A DNA stretch of 21,212 nt, taken from IMG/VR virus record IMGVR_UViG_3300024518_001159, positions 1 through 21,212 of that record; one strand, given 5' to 3'. This DNA comes from a virus. The notes under the pieces were generated by a model. The model was given only the letters and a program-made list of their open reading frames with translations. It was not told the DNA's origin and made no database searches. Shown here piece after piece: positions 6,314 through 13,334 of this stretch (its first letter is position 1; each line of letters starts with the position of its first letter). Both the position numbers and the translations under genes were made by a program.

Positions 6314-7322
6314 CGTGATACCTCCAACACTTACCAATACAATATCCCTGTGGAATTAATATCTTATAGCAACTAGGAGCATTATATCCTTTACTAACAA
6401 TTCCCCACACATATTTATGAGTCTTATGATAATCCCAGTCCAACCAAACATCAGGCTTAGATGCTATCTCCATCAATTCAGACATAATAGTATCTGTTAT
6501 TTCCTTTTGATTATTTAATGATATTTCTCTCTCTCCAAAACTTAAAATGTCTCTATACCATTGAACTAAATAAACTCTAGCATAGTGTCCGGGATTTTGA
6601 ACCATAATTGCATTATATAGACAAGGTAGTATAGGTAACGATTTAACTGGCCTAACAATATCAACCTCTATATCTGACACTTCTATTGATTTAACAGTGG
6701 GCCATTCTATTAATTTATTACCGTATCTACTTAATACCATTCTTGGTGCTTTTGCTAATTCTAATATATAATCTATAGGTTCAGATAAATCTTCTTTTAA
6801 TATAGGAATACAAAAATAAGGCTCTCCAGTTTCATCTTCACTACTTAGATTAACAGTGTTTGGAACTCTCCTTAATCTATTAATTTGAATACCGCTATCA
6901 TCTAATGTAGGAAGTCCTGTGTTTTTTAAATCTCTAAACCACGATTGTATTTCACGAATTTCATTTGCTTTCTTTCCATAAACAATTACATGGAATCCCT
7001 TACCACTAAAGAACATATCAAACTTAATGTCTTTCTTTAATAAATCTACTACTACTATTTTGAAATCCCCATAGGCTTCTTCAATTGTAGTTGCGTTATG
7101 TGCATCAAAATCTAAAAAGGCTCTATTTAATATAACTGAAGAGTCTATTTTCAATTTCTCAGTAAATGCTTCATAGTCATAAATTGTATAGTAAACATTC
7201 ATTTTACCATTATACAGATTAACAAAATTCTGTAAATCATTCTTGTTCATCATCAGTTCTCTTTTCATTTGGGGCGCGTGTCTTAGATGACTTCCCGCCC
7301 AAACTTCCTTTGGAAACTTCAT
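6300..7322 (-). CDS. PriS-PriL fusion primase (archaeo-eukaryotic type)
   Basis: The ATG at 7322 has a strong GGAGG nine bases upstream; an earlier in-frame ATG at 7367 lacks one. The 340-residue product has the catalytic motifs of archaeo-eukaryotic primases: LDFD (D71, D73), SGKGFH (S106-H111) and LDDSG...RRVPNT (D141/D142, R151/R152). The C-terminal part resembles the iron-sulfur domain of the large subunit: LPCLYNAI (C234), GHYARVYLVQW, PSCYKI (C318) and CIGKC (C328, C332). Four such cysteines hold a 4Fe-4S cluster in PriL. Fusions of this type are known from archaeal mobile elements such as the pTN2 family. It would make primers for the PolB encoded upstream. The 5' end overlaps the preceding gene by 86 bases, unusually long here. 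Confidence 0.85.
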   Translation of the reverse strand: MKFPKEVWAGSHLRHAPQMKRELMMNKNDLQNFVNLYNGKMNVYYTIYDYEAFTEKLKIDSSVILNRAFLDFDAHNATTIEEAYGDFKIVVVDLLKKDIKFDMFFSGKGFHVIVYGKKANEIREIQSWFRDLKNTGLPTLDDSGIQINRLRRVPNTVNLSSEDETGEPYFCIPILKEDLSEPIDYILELAKAPRMVLSRYGNKLIEWPTVKSIEVSDIEVDIVRPVKSLPILPCLYNAIMVQNPGHYARVYLVQWYRDILSFGEREISLNNQKEITDTIMSELMEIASKPDVWLDWDYHKTHKYVWGIVSKGYNAPSCYKILIPQGYCIGKCWRYHDVSN

Positions 7323-7620
7323 TTTTATTATCCTCCTTAAACGATACTTTTGCTTCTTGTAATTCATTCTTTACAATTTCAGCAACCCTTTCTTTCAAAG
7401 TCTTTTGTATTACATTACTATATATTTGCCCAAATGGTGTTAATTCTTCTGCAAAAACATCAACATTCCATACCATATTTAATTTATCTTTTGTTGGTAT
7501 ATCATCGTAAATTGCTTCAGATATATTATCTATTGTAGAAGATACATTTGCTATTTCTGCAAAGGTCCACGCTTTCTTATTTAGTTCTTGTTTTACTAAT
7601 TCTTTAATTTTATCACTCAT
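7237..7620 (-). CDS. Hypothetical protein, 127 residues
   Basis: Start ATG at 7620 follows GGTGAAAAATA, a good ribosome site. The first 90 residues are predicted helical and mixed in charge (MSDKIKELVKQELNKKAW...). The tail is a hydrophilic, lysine/glutamate-rich, probably disordered segment ending KRTDDEQE. No family recognised. It directly precedes the primase and overlaps it by 86 bases, so translation of both is likely linked. The disordered tail is the part that shares its DNA with the primase N-terminus, which makes the long overlap easier to tolerate. Confidence 0.65.
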   Translation of the reverse strand: MSDKIKELVKQELNKKAWTFAEIANVSSTIDNISEAIYDDIPTKDKLNMVWNVDVFAEELTPFGQIYSNVIQKTLKERVAEIVKNELQEAKVSFKEDNKNEVSKGSLGGKSSKTRAPNEKRTDDEQE

Positions 7621-7638
7621 TATTTTTCACCTTTACTT

Positions 7639-8511
7639 TTAAACCCATCCATCATCTAATGCGGCAGGGCATATACTATAGAAATCACAATACTGGGAAC
7701 AAGTCTTTGCATAAAACTTAGCAGGGAAATTTTTATTACCATCAATTCTATCTTCATATGCTTTAAGCAAATTAGTTATTGCTCTTAATACAGCATTTGT
7801 GCTACTCTTTTTAACTGGTTCAACATAGGTATAATTTGATTCTGGATAATACCAACCCCAATGGGTTATATCTATATTGGGGTCTAAATTATTTTCAATT
7901 AAAATATCATTTGGACAATTATCATACAACATTTTATAGAAAGCCATTTCTTTTCTCATATTAGTTGTCTTGTAATCTTTCCATATTCCGGTTTTTAACT
8001 CCATTGGTATGTATTGATTACTTTCAATATACATTCTATCAATAATACCCTGTAAATGCACAGTATAATCTTGATGTAATTCAACTTTTGGATTTAAGTT
8101 TCTTGGAATATGTATTTCAGCATCCAACATAACCTCATTAACTACTGGTAAAAAGTTATCTAATTTATTTTCTGATTTTGCATTTAAAAATAATGATGCA
8201 GAATTAGAGGCCATTACAGAATAAATATCCGAATGTCCATCAATAGGATATAAACTCATAAAATATACTTTTAACTCTTTTTCCGACATATCTTCTGCTT
8301 TCTTAATATCAACCTGATTAAACCAATCTTCCCTACTATTATGCACAGTGCTACCTTTTAGCATGGCTTCGGTTTGGTCTGTTTTTCTTCCCTCAATATA
8401 TGAGAATTGATATTTAATAGGACACCAATTAAATGACCCCATAGAGGATTTACTTATTTTCAATATCGGTTCGTCTTTCATATAATCCCAATCGTATGTA
8501 AATTCTTTCAT
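7639..8511 (-). CDS. Cas4/RecB-like PD-(D/E)XK nuclease with Fe-S cysteines
   Basis: The 290-residue protein shows the layout of Cas4/AddB-type nucleases. There is one cysteine near the N-terminus (NWCP, C30), GSTVH (H57), IIDR (D158), PMELKTG (E171, K173), a helix with Tyr (KEMAFYKM), and three C-terminal cysteines CSQYCDFYSIC (C271, C275, C281). One N-terminal plus three C-terminal cysteines usually bind a 4Fe-4S cluster. Such enzymes resect DNA ends, typically 5'-3'. No CRISPR repeats or other cas genes are in the window, so a recombination or end-processing role in viral replication is more likely than adaptation. The ATG at 8511 follows GGTGGTAAT, which also encodes the last two Trp of PolB. 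Confidence 0.88.
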   Translation of the reverse strand: MKEFTYDWDYMKDEPILKISKSSMGSFNWCPIKYQFSYIEGRKTDQTEAMLKGSTVHNSREDWFNQVDIKKAEDMSEKELKVYFMSLYPIDGHSDIYSVMASNSASLFLNAKSENKLDNFLPVVNEVMLDAEIHIPRNLNPKVELHQDYTVHLQGIIDRMYIESNQYIPMELKTGIWKDYKTTNMRKEMAFYKMLYDNCPNDILIENNLDPNIDITHWGWYYPESNYTYVEPVKKSSTNAVLRAITNLLKAYEDRIDGNKNFPAKFYAKTCSQYCDFYSICPAALDDGWV

Positions 8512-8512
8512 A

Positions 8513-9418
8513 TTACCACCACTCTTCTAATGACCTTTGTTTCAAGTCTTTCTTAACATCGTTAATATCCCAATTCATTGCGTCAAATATAGGCGCAGCC
8601 TTTCTAACTACTACTTCTGAATAATGTTCCCAATTAGGAGTATAACTTTCAAAATCTTCTTCTAAGATACCAGATATATAATCGGGTTTAATATGGTTCC
8701 CTGTTAGTGGATGCTCTAATAGATGGCGATGATTTTGATTAACTTTCATAAACAAGAAAGAATCTTTTATTTCATTCCCCGTAACATGATTATAAAAATA
8801 TGCTCCCATTAAACCCGAACCAAAAGAAACTCTCTTACCATTTGATTTCCAATATTTACCGGTCTTCATTGCGCCTGTATATTCATGTTTTCGTTCTCCA
8901 ACGGATAAAGGTTTATCTTCAAATAAATGAAAAGCCCTTTTACAATTCTCACAATATACATGGAAGCGTTCTTCCTTATAACTACTTCGCTTGATGATTT
9001 GATTTAATTCAATATCACCACTCAATACATCATTGTATCTCTCACGAAGATAATCTAGAATTTCTATTTTAGTGCATCCATTAACCCACATCTTTAATGT
9101 GGTTATCTGAATTTCTTTTGCTAATTTAGTTTCTGATATTCTTTTTGCAGTAAAGCCAGTCATGAAGAATTCTTCTTCTTCTAAATAGTTTCCATCTTTC
9201 CAAGAAATTAAACCTGCATTTCTATTTTTAGTTGCACCCACACCAAGACTACTGAAATACTTTTCAAATTCAAGCACTACGGGGTGTTCTTTTAATCCTA
9301 ATACATTAGGGAATATTTTTCTAACTTCTTCATTTAATTTAACTACTATTTCTTCTGCTTGTTCAACAGAATCTACTTTACAGTAAATCGAATCAGTATG
9401 CCCATAAACTACTTTCAT
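8513..9418 (-). CDS. Family B DNA polymerase, C-terminal subunit (motif C, thumb, PIP box)
   Basis: The 301-residue product begins MKVVYGHTDSIYCKV, which is PolB motif C placed at the very N-terminus. H7 stands where most family members have the first Asp; D9, the better conserved metal ligand, is kept. KNRNAGL corresponds to the KKRYAGL element of the palm, followed by the thumb region. The C-terminus QRSLEEWW fits the PCNA-interacting (PIP) box pattern QxxhxxAA. The ATG overlaps the stop of the DUF2061 gene (ATGA); an upstream TTG at 9433 is less likely. It must combine with the product of 9713-11407 to make a complete polymerase. The two parts join without apparent loss of sequence. Confidence 0.9.
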   Translation of the reverse strand: MKVVYGHTDSIYCKVDSVEQAEEIVVKLNEEVRKIFPNVLGLKEHPVVLEFEKYFSSLGVGATKNRNAGLISWKDGNYLEEEEFFMTGFTAKRISETKLAKEIQITTLKMWVNGCTKIEILDYLRERYNDVLSGDIELNQIIKRSSYKEERFHVYCENCKRAFHLFEDKPLSVGERKHEYTGAMKTGKYWKSNGKRVSFGSGLMGAYFYNHVTGNEIKDSFLFMKVNQNHRHLLEHPLTGNHIKPDYISGILEEDFESYTPNWEHYSEVVVRKAAPIFDAMNWDINDVKKDLKQRSLEEWW

Positions 9419-9621
9419 TCTTCCAATCCCCAATTAGTCTTTTGCCATGCTCTTTCATGGACATAATAAAACGCAAATTTAGTTACCACTTCAATTCCAA
9501 TTATACTTGCAGCAACTATTACTTCACCAGTAATAAACCATGCTATAAAGAAAGTATCTAGTGTTGCTATTAACCGCCATGTTATTGCTTTCATTCCACT
9601 TCTTTTCTTTGTTGCGCTCAT
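9415..9621 (-). CDS. DUF2061 small membrane protein, inserted within split PolB
   Basis: The 68-residue product reads MSATKKRSGMKAITWRLIATLDT, then a hydrophobic stretch (FFIAWFITGEVIVAASIIGIE) and ends VHERAWQKTNWGLEE. The order TWR...TxDT...TG...A...E...K...Y..HERAW is the DUF2061 signature, a family of small membrane proteins of unknown function found in bacteria and many marine phages. One or two membrane helices are expected. Both ends use ATGA overlaps, with the 32-residue gene before it and the PolB C-terminal gene after it. The unusual feature is its location between the two halves of one enzyme. Confidence 0.88.
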   Translation of the reverse strand: MSATKKRSGMKAITWRLIATLDTFFIAWFITGEVIVAASIIGIEVVTKFAFYYVHERAWQKTNWGLEE

Positions 9622-9716
9622 TCTTCTTCATCTCCATAAACAATATACATTCCTGTTTGCATACATTTGAGTATAGGATTATATGGGAAATTTGTCGCTA
9701 CTATTTTTTTACTCAT
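9618..9716 (-). CDS. 32-residue mini-gene between PolB N-part and DUF2061
   Basis: The ATG at 9714-9716 overlaps the TGA of the PolB N-terminal gene, and the stop at 9618-9620 overlaps the ATG of the DUF2061 gene. The product is MSKKIVATNF...GMYIVYGDEEE, short and basic at the start with an acidic end. The perfect ATGA junctions on both sides are the main evidence that it is translated. Even if the peptide has no role of its own, its translation would carry ribosomes across the gap so that DUF2061 and the PolB C-part are made in proportion. No family recognised. Confidence 0.55.
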   Translation of the reverse strand: MSKKIVATNFPYNPILKCMQTGMYIVYGDEEE

Positions 9717-11407
9717 AATTCTCTCACCCTAAATGCTGCTTCTCTAATCGCTTCTCTTGAACTAGCAGTAATGCTAGCGGCTAAATCAATATCACACCAA
9801 CCAAACCCTTTATTACCAACAATACCGTAGAAAGAGGCCATTAATCTTTTAACTGCCATTTGGTTATTATTCCACTTATTGTATTCTTCTTTAGTAGAAG
9901 AATTTTTCATGTTAGTTTTATACTGATTCCTTAATGTTTTTAACTCCATAACAGAACGAGGAAGCAATCCTAATTTATCGGTTTTGTAATATAACATCTC
10001 ATGTTTTTCAACAGGAGAAAAATCTCTTGGTGTTGCTATATTCACCGCAAATTCAGTAGGTTCAATAGATTTAGTTTCCCATGAAATATTACGGGCAATC
10101 ATCATTGATGGGTATAGACCTGCAAAATCAAATGCCGCCACATTAAGATGTAATCCATTTGTTCCTTCAGAGGTTGGGTCATAAATTAATGCCCCCTCAT
10201 AATCTTTTTCATATTTATTCCCCCCCGTTAATACTTTCCAAGAAGCATTACGCATGAAGTATATAGAAGCCATATGAGTTGCATGAAAACACGCTTCAAA
10301 TGGTGCTTTCAATATTCGTTGTAATGAAATTATTGCCTCAGTTAAGTTATTGTTTTCATCAATCTTCCTTATTAAATCAACATCCGTTAAAGCATACTCT
10401 AAATATGTATCTGTATCTTCTTTCCATGCTCGCCTAAAGAACTCATTTTTTTCTGGGAACTTTTCACTAACAAGTTTCTTATTACCTAATATTGTTTCTG
10501 AAACATAATCAAGCGATAAGGTTGGTAGTGTTCCTCTTTGAGAATCAATCCACTGTCGTTCAAATGCTAAATCTAAACTAACAACAATCCTACCTTTAAT
10601 AGGCTGTTCTTTAGGGCCAAAGAAATCTCTTGTGAATTTACTATCTCTAGCATTATATACATAATTAGAAACTTCTAATACAGGAGATAATATTCTTGCA
10701 TCAATGTTGTAAAACGCACATCTTTCTAATAATTTTGGTATATCGAATCTATTACCAAACCATGCAATTAACATATCGGGGTCTTTTGCAGCACAATAAT
10801 TTATGAATGTTCTTAATAAATCTTCTTCATTTACAGAAGTAATCATTGTTATTTGAGAATCAGTATCAATTATAGGAGTATCTCTCTCATATAATTCATC
10901 AGTGGGAAACCAACAATAGAGTATGTATTCATCATCATGGGTATCATAACAAACAATACAGGTAATTTTACCATCATGTTCTCCACCCTGTTGCCACTCC
11001 ATATCCCAATACCACTTACGCATATCATATTCATGATAAGGAACACCATCTGTGAATCTATCAATTGATGCTCTGTAATGATACTGAATATCTGCTTCAT
11101 AAGTTTGAGTGCCATAGTTTTCAGCCATCTCTTTAGATACAACTTTTATTTCAGATGGATGATTACAAATTACCTTAGTCAGTTTTTCACCCTCTAAATT
11201 ATGCCACTCGCCTTCTTCATATCGCATAGAATATACCTTACTGTTTTTCCATCTATCATTTTTATATATTTGGTCTGGCTTAAATGCAGATTCTTTGATG
11301 TAAAAGTAAGGTGGGTTATCTAAAAATGGTAGTATCTCAGATTCCCTTTCCTTATTTTCATCTCGCCATGCAAAATATATTCCTTTATTTGTATTTGATA
11401 TTATCAT
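9713..11407 (-). CDS. Family B DNA polymerase, N-terminal subunit (exonuclease, motifs A and B)
   Basis: The 564-residue product contains the 3'-5' exonuclease motifs YWDME (D135, E137), WFGNRFD (N219, D222) and YALTD (Y338, D342). It also has polymerase motif A DFAGLYPS (D427, Y432) and motif B KRLMASFYG (K520, Y527), where the usual Asn before SxYG is Ala524. The protein stops at REAAFRVREL, the helix that normally leads straight into motif C. Motif C starts the product of 8513-9418. Both exonuclease and motif A residues are intact, so proofreading and metal binding by this part are expected. The gene follows PCNA by seven bases and would copy viral DNA with that clamp. Confidence 0.93.
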   Translation of the reverse strand: MIISNTNKGIYFAWRDENKERESEILPFLDNPPYFYIKESAFKPDQIYKNDRWKNSKVYSMRYEEGEWHNLEGEKLTKVICNHPSEIKVVSKEMAENYGTQTYEADIQYHYRASIDRFTDGVPYHEYDMRKWYWDMEWQQGGEHDGKITCIVCYDTHDDEYILYCWFPTDELYERDTPIIDTDSQITMITSVNEEDLLRTFINYCAAKDPDMLIAWFGNRFDIPKLLERCAFYNIDARILSPVLEVSNYVYNARDSKFTRDFFGPKEQPIKGRIVVSLDLAFERQWIDSQRGTLPTLSLDYVSETILGNKKLVSEKFPEKNEFFRRAWKEDTDTYLEYALTDVDLIRKIDENNNLTEAIISLQRILKAPFEACFHATHMASIYFMRNASWKVLTGGNKYEKDYEGALIYDPTSEGTNGLHLNVAAFDFAGLYPSMMIARNISWETKSIEPTEFAVNIATPRDFSPVEKHEMLYYKTDKLGLLPRSVMELKTLRNQYKTNMKNSSTKEEYNKWNNNQMAVKRLMASFYGIVGNKGFGWCDIDLAASITASSREAIREAAFRVREL

Positions 11408-11414
11408 ATAATCA

Positions 11415-12179
11415 CTATCTTGGGCTGAATCTTGGTGCTTTTAATAATAGTCTATTTGGGCTTATCATTAGTATTGGGAAATCATCTTTCATATAAATAA
11501 TTACAATTGAATTCAAAAAGTTAGCAAATGGTCCCGCAATGGAAACACCCGCTTCATCTCCTTCAACCTGAATAGCATCAATATTAACTGCTACTGATTC
11601 ATTATTATCTGATGGGCTAGTAATGCATAAGCCATCATCAGATGCATCTAAGTTATATAGCCCTGTATCTGTTACATCACAAGTATTAGTTGCGTCAACC
11701 AATAAAGCAGATTGCACTAATACTTTACATTCAAATGGTGTTTGTTTTTTACCAAATGTAGGCATAGTATCATCAGTAGGCAATTTTATTTCCCTAACCA
11801 TGTTTATCATATCAAGGTGGGGGTGTAGTAATGTTAGAGGTATTGTAGCACTTTTGCCGCTACAATTAAACCTTATTACATCATCTACTTCTAATGTAAC
11901 ATTTCCCTTAAATGCCTTTAAATATTTAATCGTTTTAGAGATATCAAGAATACAATGTCCTGTGTCTATTGATACAACATCATTATTAGTGGGTATAGAA
12001 TAAGAGCAGCCGGTTGTTGCGTCTGCGTTATATATTTCAATTCTATTATCTAAGACTTCTAATAAAGCATAATCTGATATACTTCTAGTTTTAGTTGAAG
12101 TTCCGCTAGGATATTTACCTTTTAATAATACTGCAGTTAGCCCATCTAATAGTGTTTTATTATTTATTGAAATTTTCAT
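11415..12179 (-). CDS. PCNA-like sliding clamp
   Basis: Start chosen at the ATG at 12179, which overlaps the stop of the RecA-like gene (ATGA); 254 residues result, the usual PCNA length. The pattern of alternating strands and helices fits two clamp domains. The C-terminus MKDDFPILMISPNRLLLKAPRF matches the PCNA end, where a strand of the form 'd.Pl.i' is followed by 'lAPR'. Other fitting elements are IDTGHCILDISKTIKYLKAF and KSATIPL. It would form a trimeric ring that tethers PolB (QRSLEEWW tail) and other enzymes. The clamp loader genes are in the same operon. Sequence identity to cellular PCNA is low by eye, so the call relies on length, end motif and context. Confidence 0.8.
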   Translation of the reverse strand: MKISINNKTLLDGLTAVLLKGKYPSGTSTKTRSISDYALLEVLDNRIEIYNADATTGCSYSIPTNNDVVSIDTGHCILDISKTIKYLKAFKGNVTLEVDDVIRFNCSGKSATIPLTLLHPHLDMINMVREIKLPTDDTMPTFGKKQTPFECKVLVQSALLVDATNTCDVTDTGLYNLDASDDGLCITSPSDNNESVAVNIDAIQVEGDEAGVSIAGPFANFLNSIVIIYMKDDFPILMISPNRLLLKAPRFSPR

Positions 12180-13045
12180 ATTTTCCCTTCCCGCAATTCG
12201 GGAACACCATACCATTCATTATCTCCATTAGTGGAAAATATAGTCCACGCAGTTCCGACTAATTTAGAATTAGTTTTACTCGCTTCTAATGTAGCACTAT
12301 ATGTTGTTACGCCTTTGTCTTTTATTTTAACAATATGCAACATTTGATTAAATCTTGCAGGGGTGCTTTTATGCCAATCTGGAACTTCTCCTACTGGAAC
12401 GGGATTATAGATATCACCATAGATAGGTTTCATGTGTGTAATAAAGAATCTATTAGTTTCTAAATTACAAGCCATGTCTAAAATTCTATCATTAATTCTA
12501 TTTCTAATTTTCCAATCTAATGGGTTAACTTTAATAGAATCAGTTTCAAGAATAATTTGTCCTGTTCGCTTATTTGATTTTGCTAGATGACTTCTCAATA
12601 AGTCACCTGCTCCCTCATATAATTTATCTACACCATCAAGAATGAAAGCCTTGACCTTTTCACCGGACTCAATAAGTTCCTCAACAAATGTTATAAATGC
12701 TAAAGCATTATTCATTGATTCTTCCCAGTTAGTAGAGCCATCACGATTAAGTTCAACTGGCTCAAATATGATTATATTCTCATCTTTGTTCCAACATGAA
12801 CTCCATGTAGGTTCAGCACCCTTATCAAAATCTAAGACTGCTATTTTATGGCCTTCTTCTATTTCTGCTTCTGTCCTACAATCTAAGGCTAATCCAGTCT
12901 TACCGACTTTAGGATTACCTGTAATAGAACAGCATAAGAAGTGAGAATCCCTTTGGTTTCTCTTCTGAACTTGATTCAGTATCAGTTGCTTTCTTTGTTC
13001 AAATGTTATTTCTTCATCTTTATTTTCACTTGTATTCCAAGACAT
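12176..13045 (-). CDS. RecA/RadA-superfamily ATPase (Sak4-like)
   Basis: The ATG at 13045 lies five bases after GGTGAT; 289 residues. Walker A is GNPKVGKT (residues 43-50) and Walker B is KAFILDGVD (D137), with an ALDCRTEAEI helix and AVLDFDKGAEPTW following the P-loop. The core resembles AAA_24/Sak4-type single-domain RecA-like ATPases of tailed viruses, which anneal or exchange strands with a partner ssDNA-binding protein. It lacks the N-terminal HhH domain of cellular RadA. A candidate ssDNA-binding protein is encoded two genes upstream. A role in replication-linked recombination is inferred. Confidence 0.75.
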   Translation of the reverse strand: MSWNTSENKDEEITFEQRKQLILNQVQKRNQRDSHFLCCSITGNPKVGKTGLALDCRTEAEIEEGHKIAVLDFDKGAEPTWSSCWNKDENIIIFEPVELNRDGSTNWEESMNNALAFITFVEELIESGEKVKAFILDGVDKLYEGAGDLLRSHLAKSNKRTGQIILETDSIKVNPLDWKIRNRINDRILDMACNLETNRFFITHMKPIYGDIYNPVPVGEVPDWHKSTPARFNQMLHIVKIKDKGVTTYSATLEASKTNSKLVGTAWTIFSTNGDNEWYGVPELREGKI

Positions 13046-13334
13046 TTTTATCACCATTGTAGTGCGGAGGATTATCTTCTGTTATCGCTCCAAATTTGTA
13101 TTTTGACCATTCAGATAAAATCATATTTAATTCAGGCAAATCTACTTTAACCCTAACTTCTTTAGAAGAAGCGGTATGTAATTTAAGCCAGTATTGGCCG
13201 GTATCATCATTCATTCTCCATGTAATGAACTCCACCTGCTGAAAACCTACAGCAAAACTATTACCGTGAATTACAGAATTAGTAATGCTAAACTGTATGT
13301 AATCACCACCAATCTTCTGACTCAACAATCTCAA
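13026..13334 (-). CDS. Hypothetical protein with uncertain non-ATG start
   Basis: The open frame encodes up to 102 residues, but no ATG lies near the 5' end. In-frame TTG codons at 13334, 13328 and 13325 lack a good ribosome site. The strong site GGTGGTGAT, written in the end of the preceding gene, is followed by TAC and then ATA (coding IQFSITNS). The true start could therefore be a TTG or the rare ATA. The body is beta-rich (FAVGFQQVEFITWRMND, YWLKLHTASSKEVRVKV), with a helical PELNMILSEWSKYKFG segment. The continuous frame and its 20-base overlap with the RecA-like gene support a real gene. No family is recognised. Its place next to a putative ssDNA-binding protein suggests a partner. Confidence 0.55.
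   Translation of the reverse strand: MRLLSQKIGGDYIQFSITNSVIHGNSFAVGFQQVEFITWRMNDDTGQYWLKLHTASSKEVRVKVDLPELNMILSEWSKYKFGAITEDNPPHYNGDKNVLEYK

Noticed and set aside
7639-8511. CRISPR association of the Cas4-like nuclease
   Set aside because: No repeat-spacer array and no other cas genes are seen in the window. Cas4-like nucleases are common stand-alone replication or recombination genes in viruses.
9419-9713. Intein or split intein at the PolB break
   Set aside because: The break is near a known intein site, but the intervening sequence has no Cys/Ser splice start, no C-terminal His-Asn, and no intein blocks. The frames are closed by stop codons with ATGA re-starts.
9618-9716. Mini-gene end MYIVYGDEEE as a remnant of a normal motif C (YGDTDS)
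   Set aside because: The likeness is limited to about six residues and the EEE is explained by the ribosome site of the next gene. No further PolB sequence follows, so it is more likely chance.
10870-11142. - strand ORF of 90 residues inside PolB
   Set aside because: It lies in another frame within a well-supported PolB exonuclease region, and its composition looks like an out-of-frame shadow.
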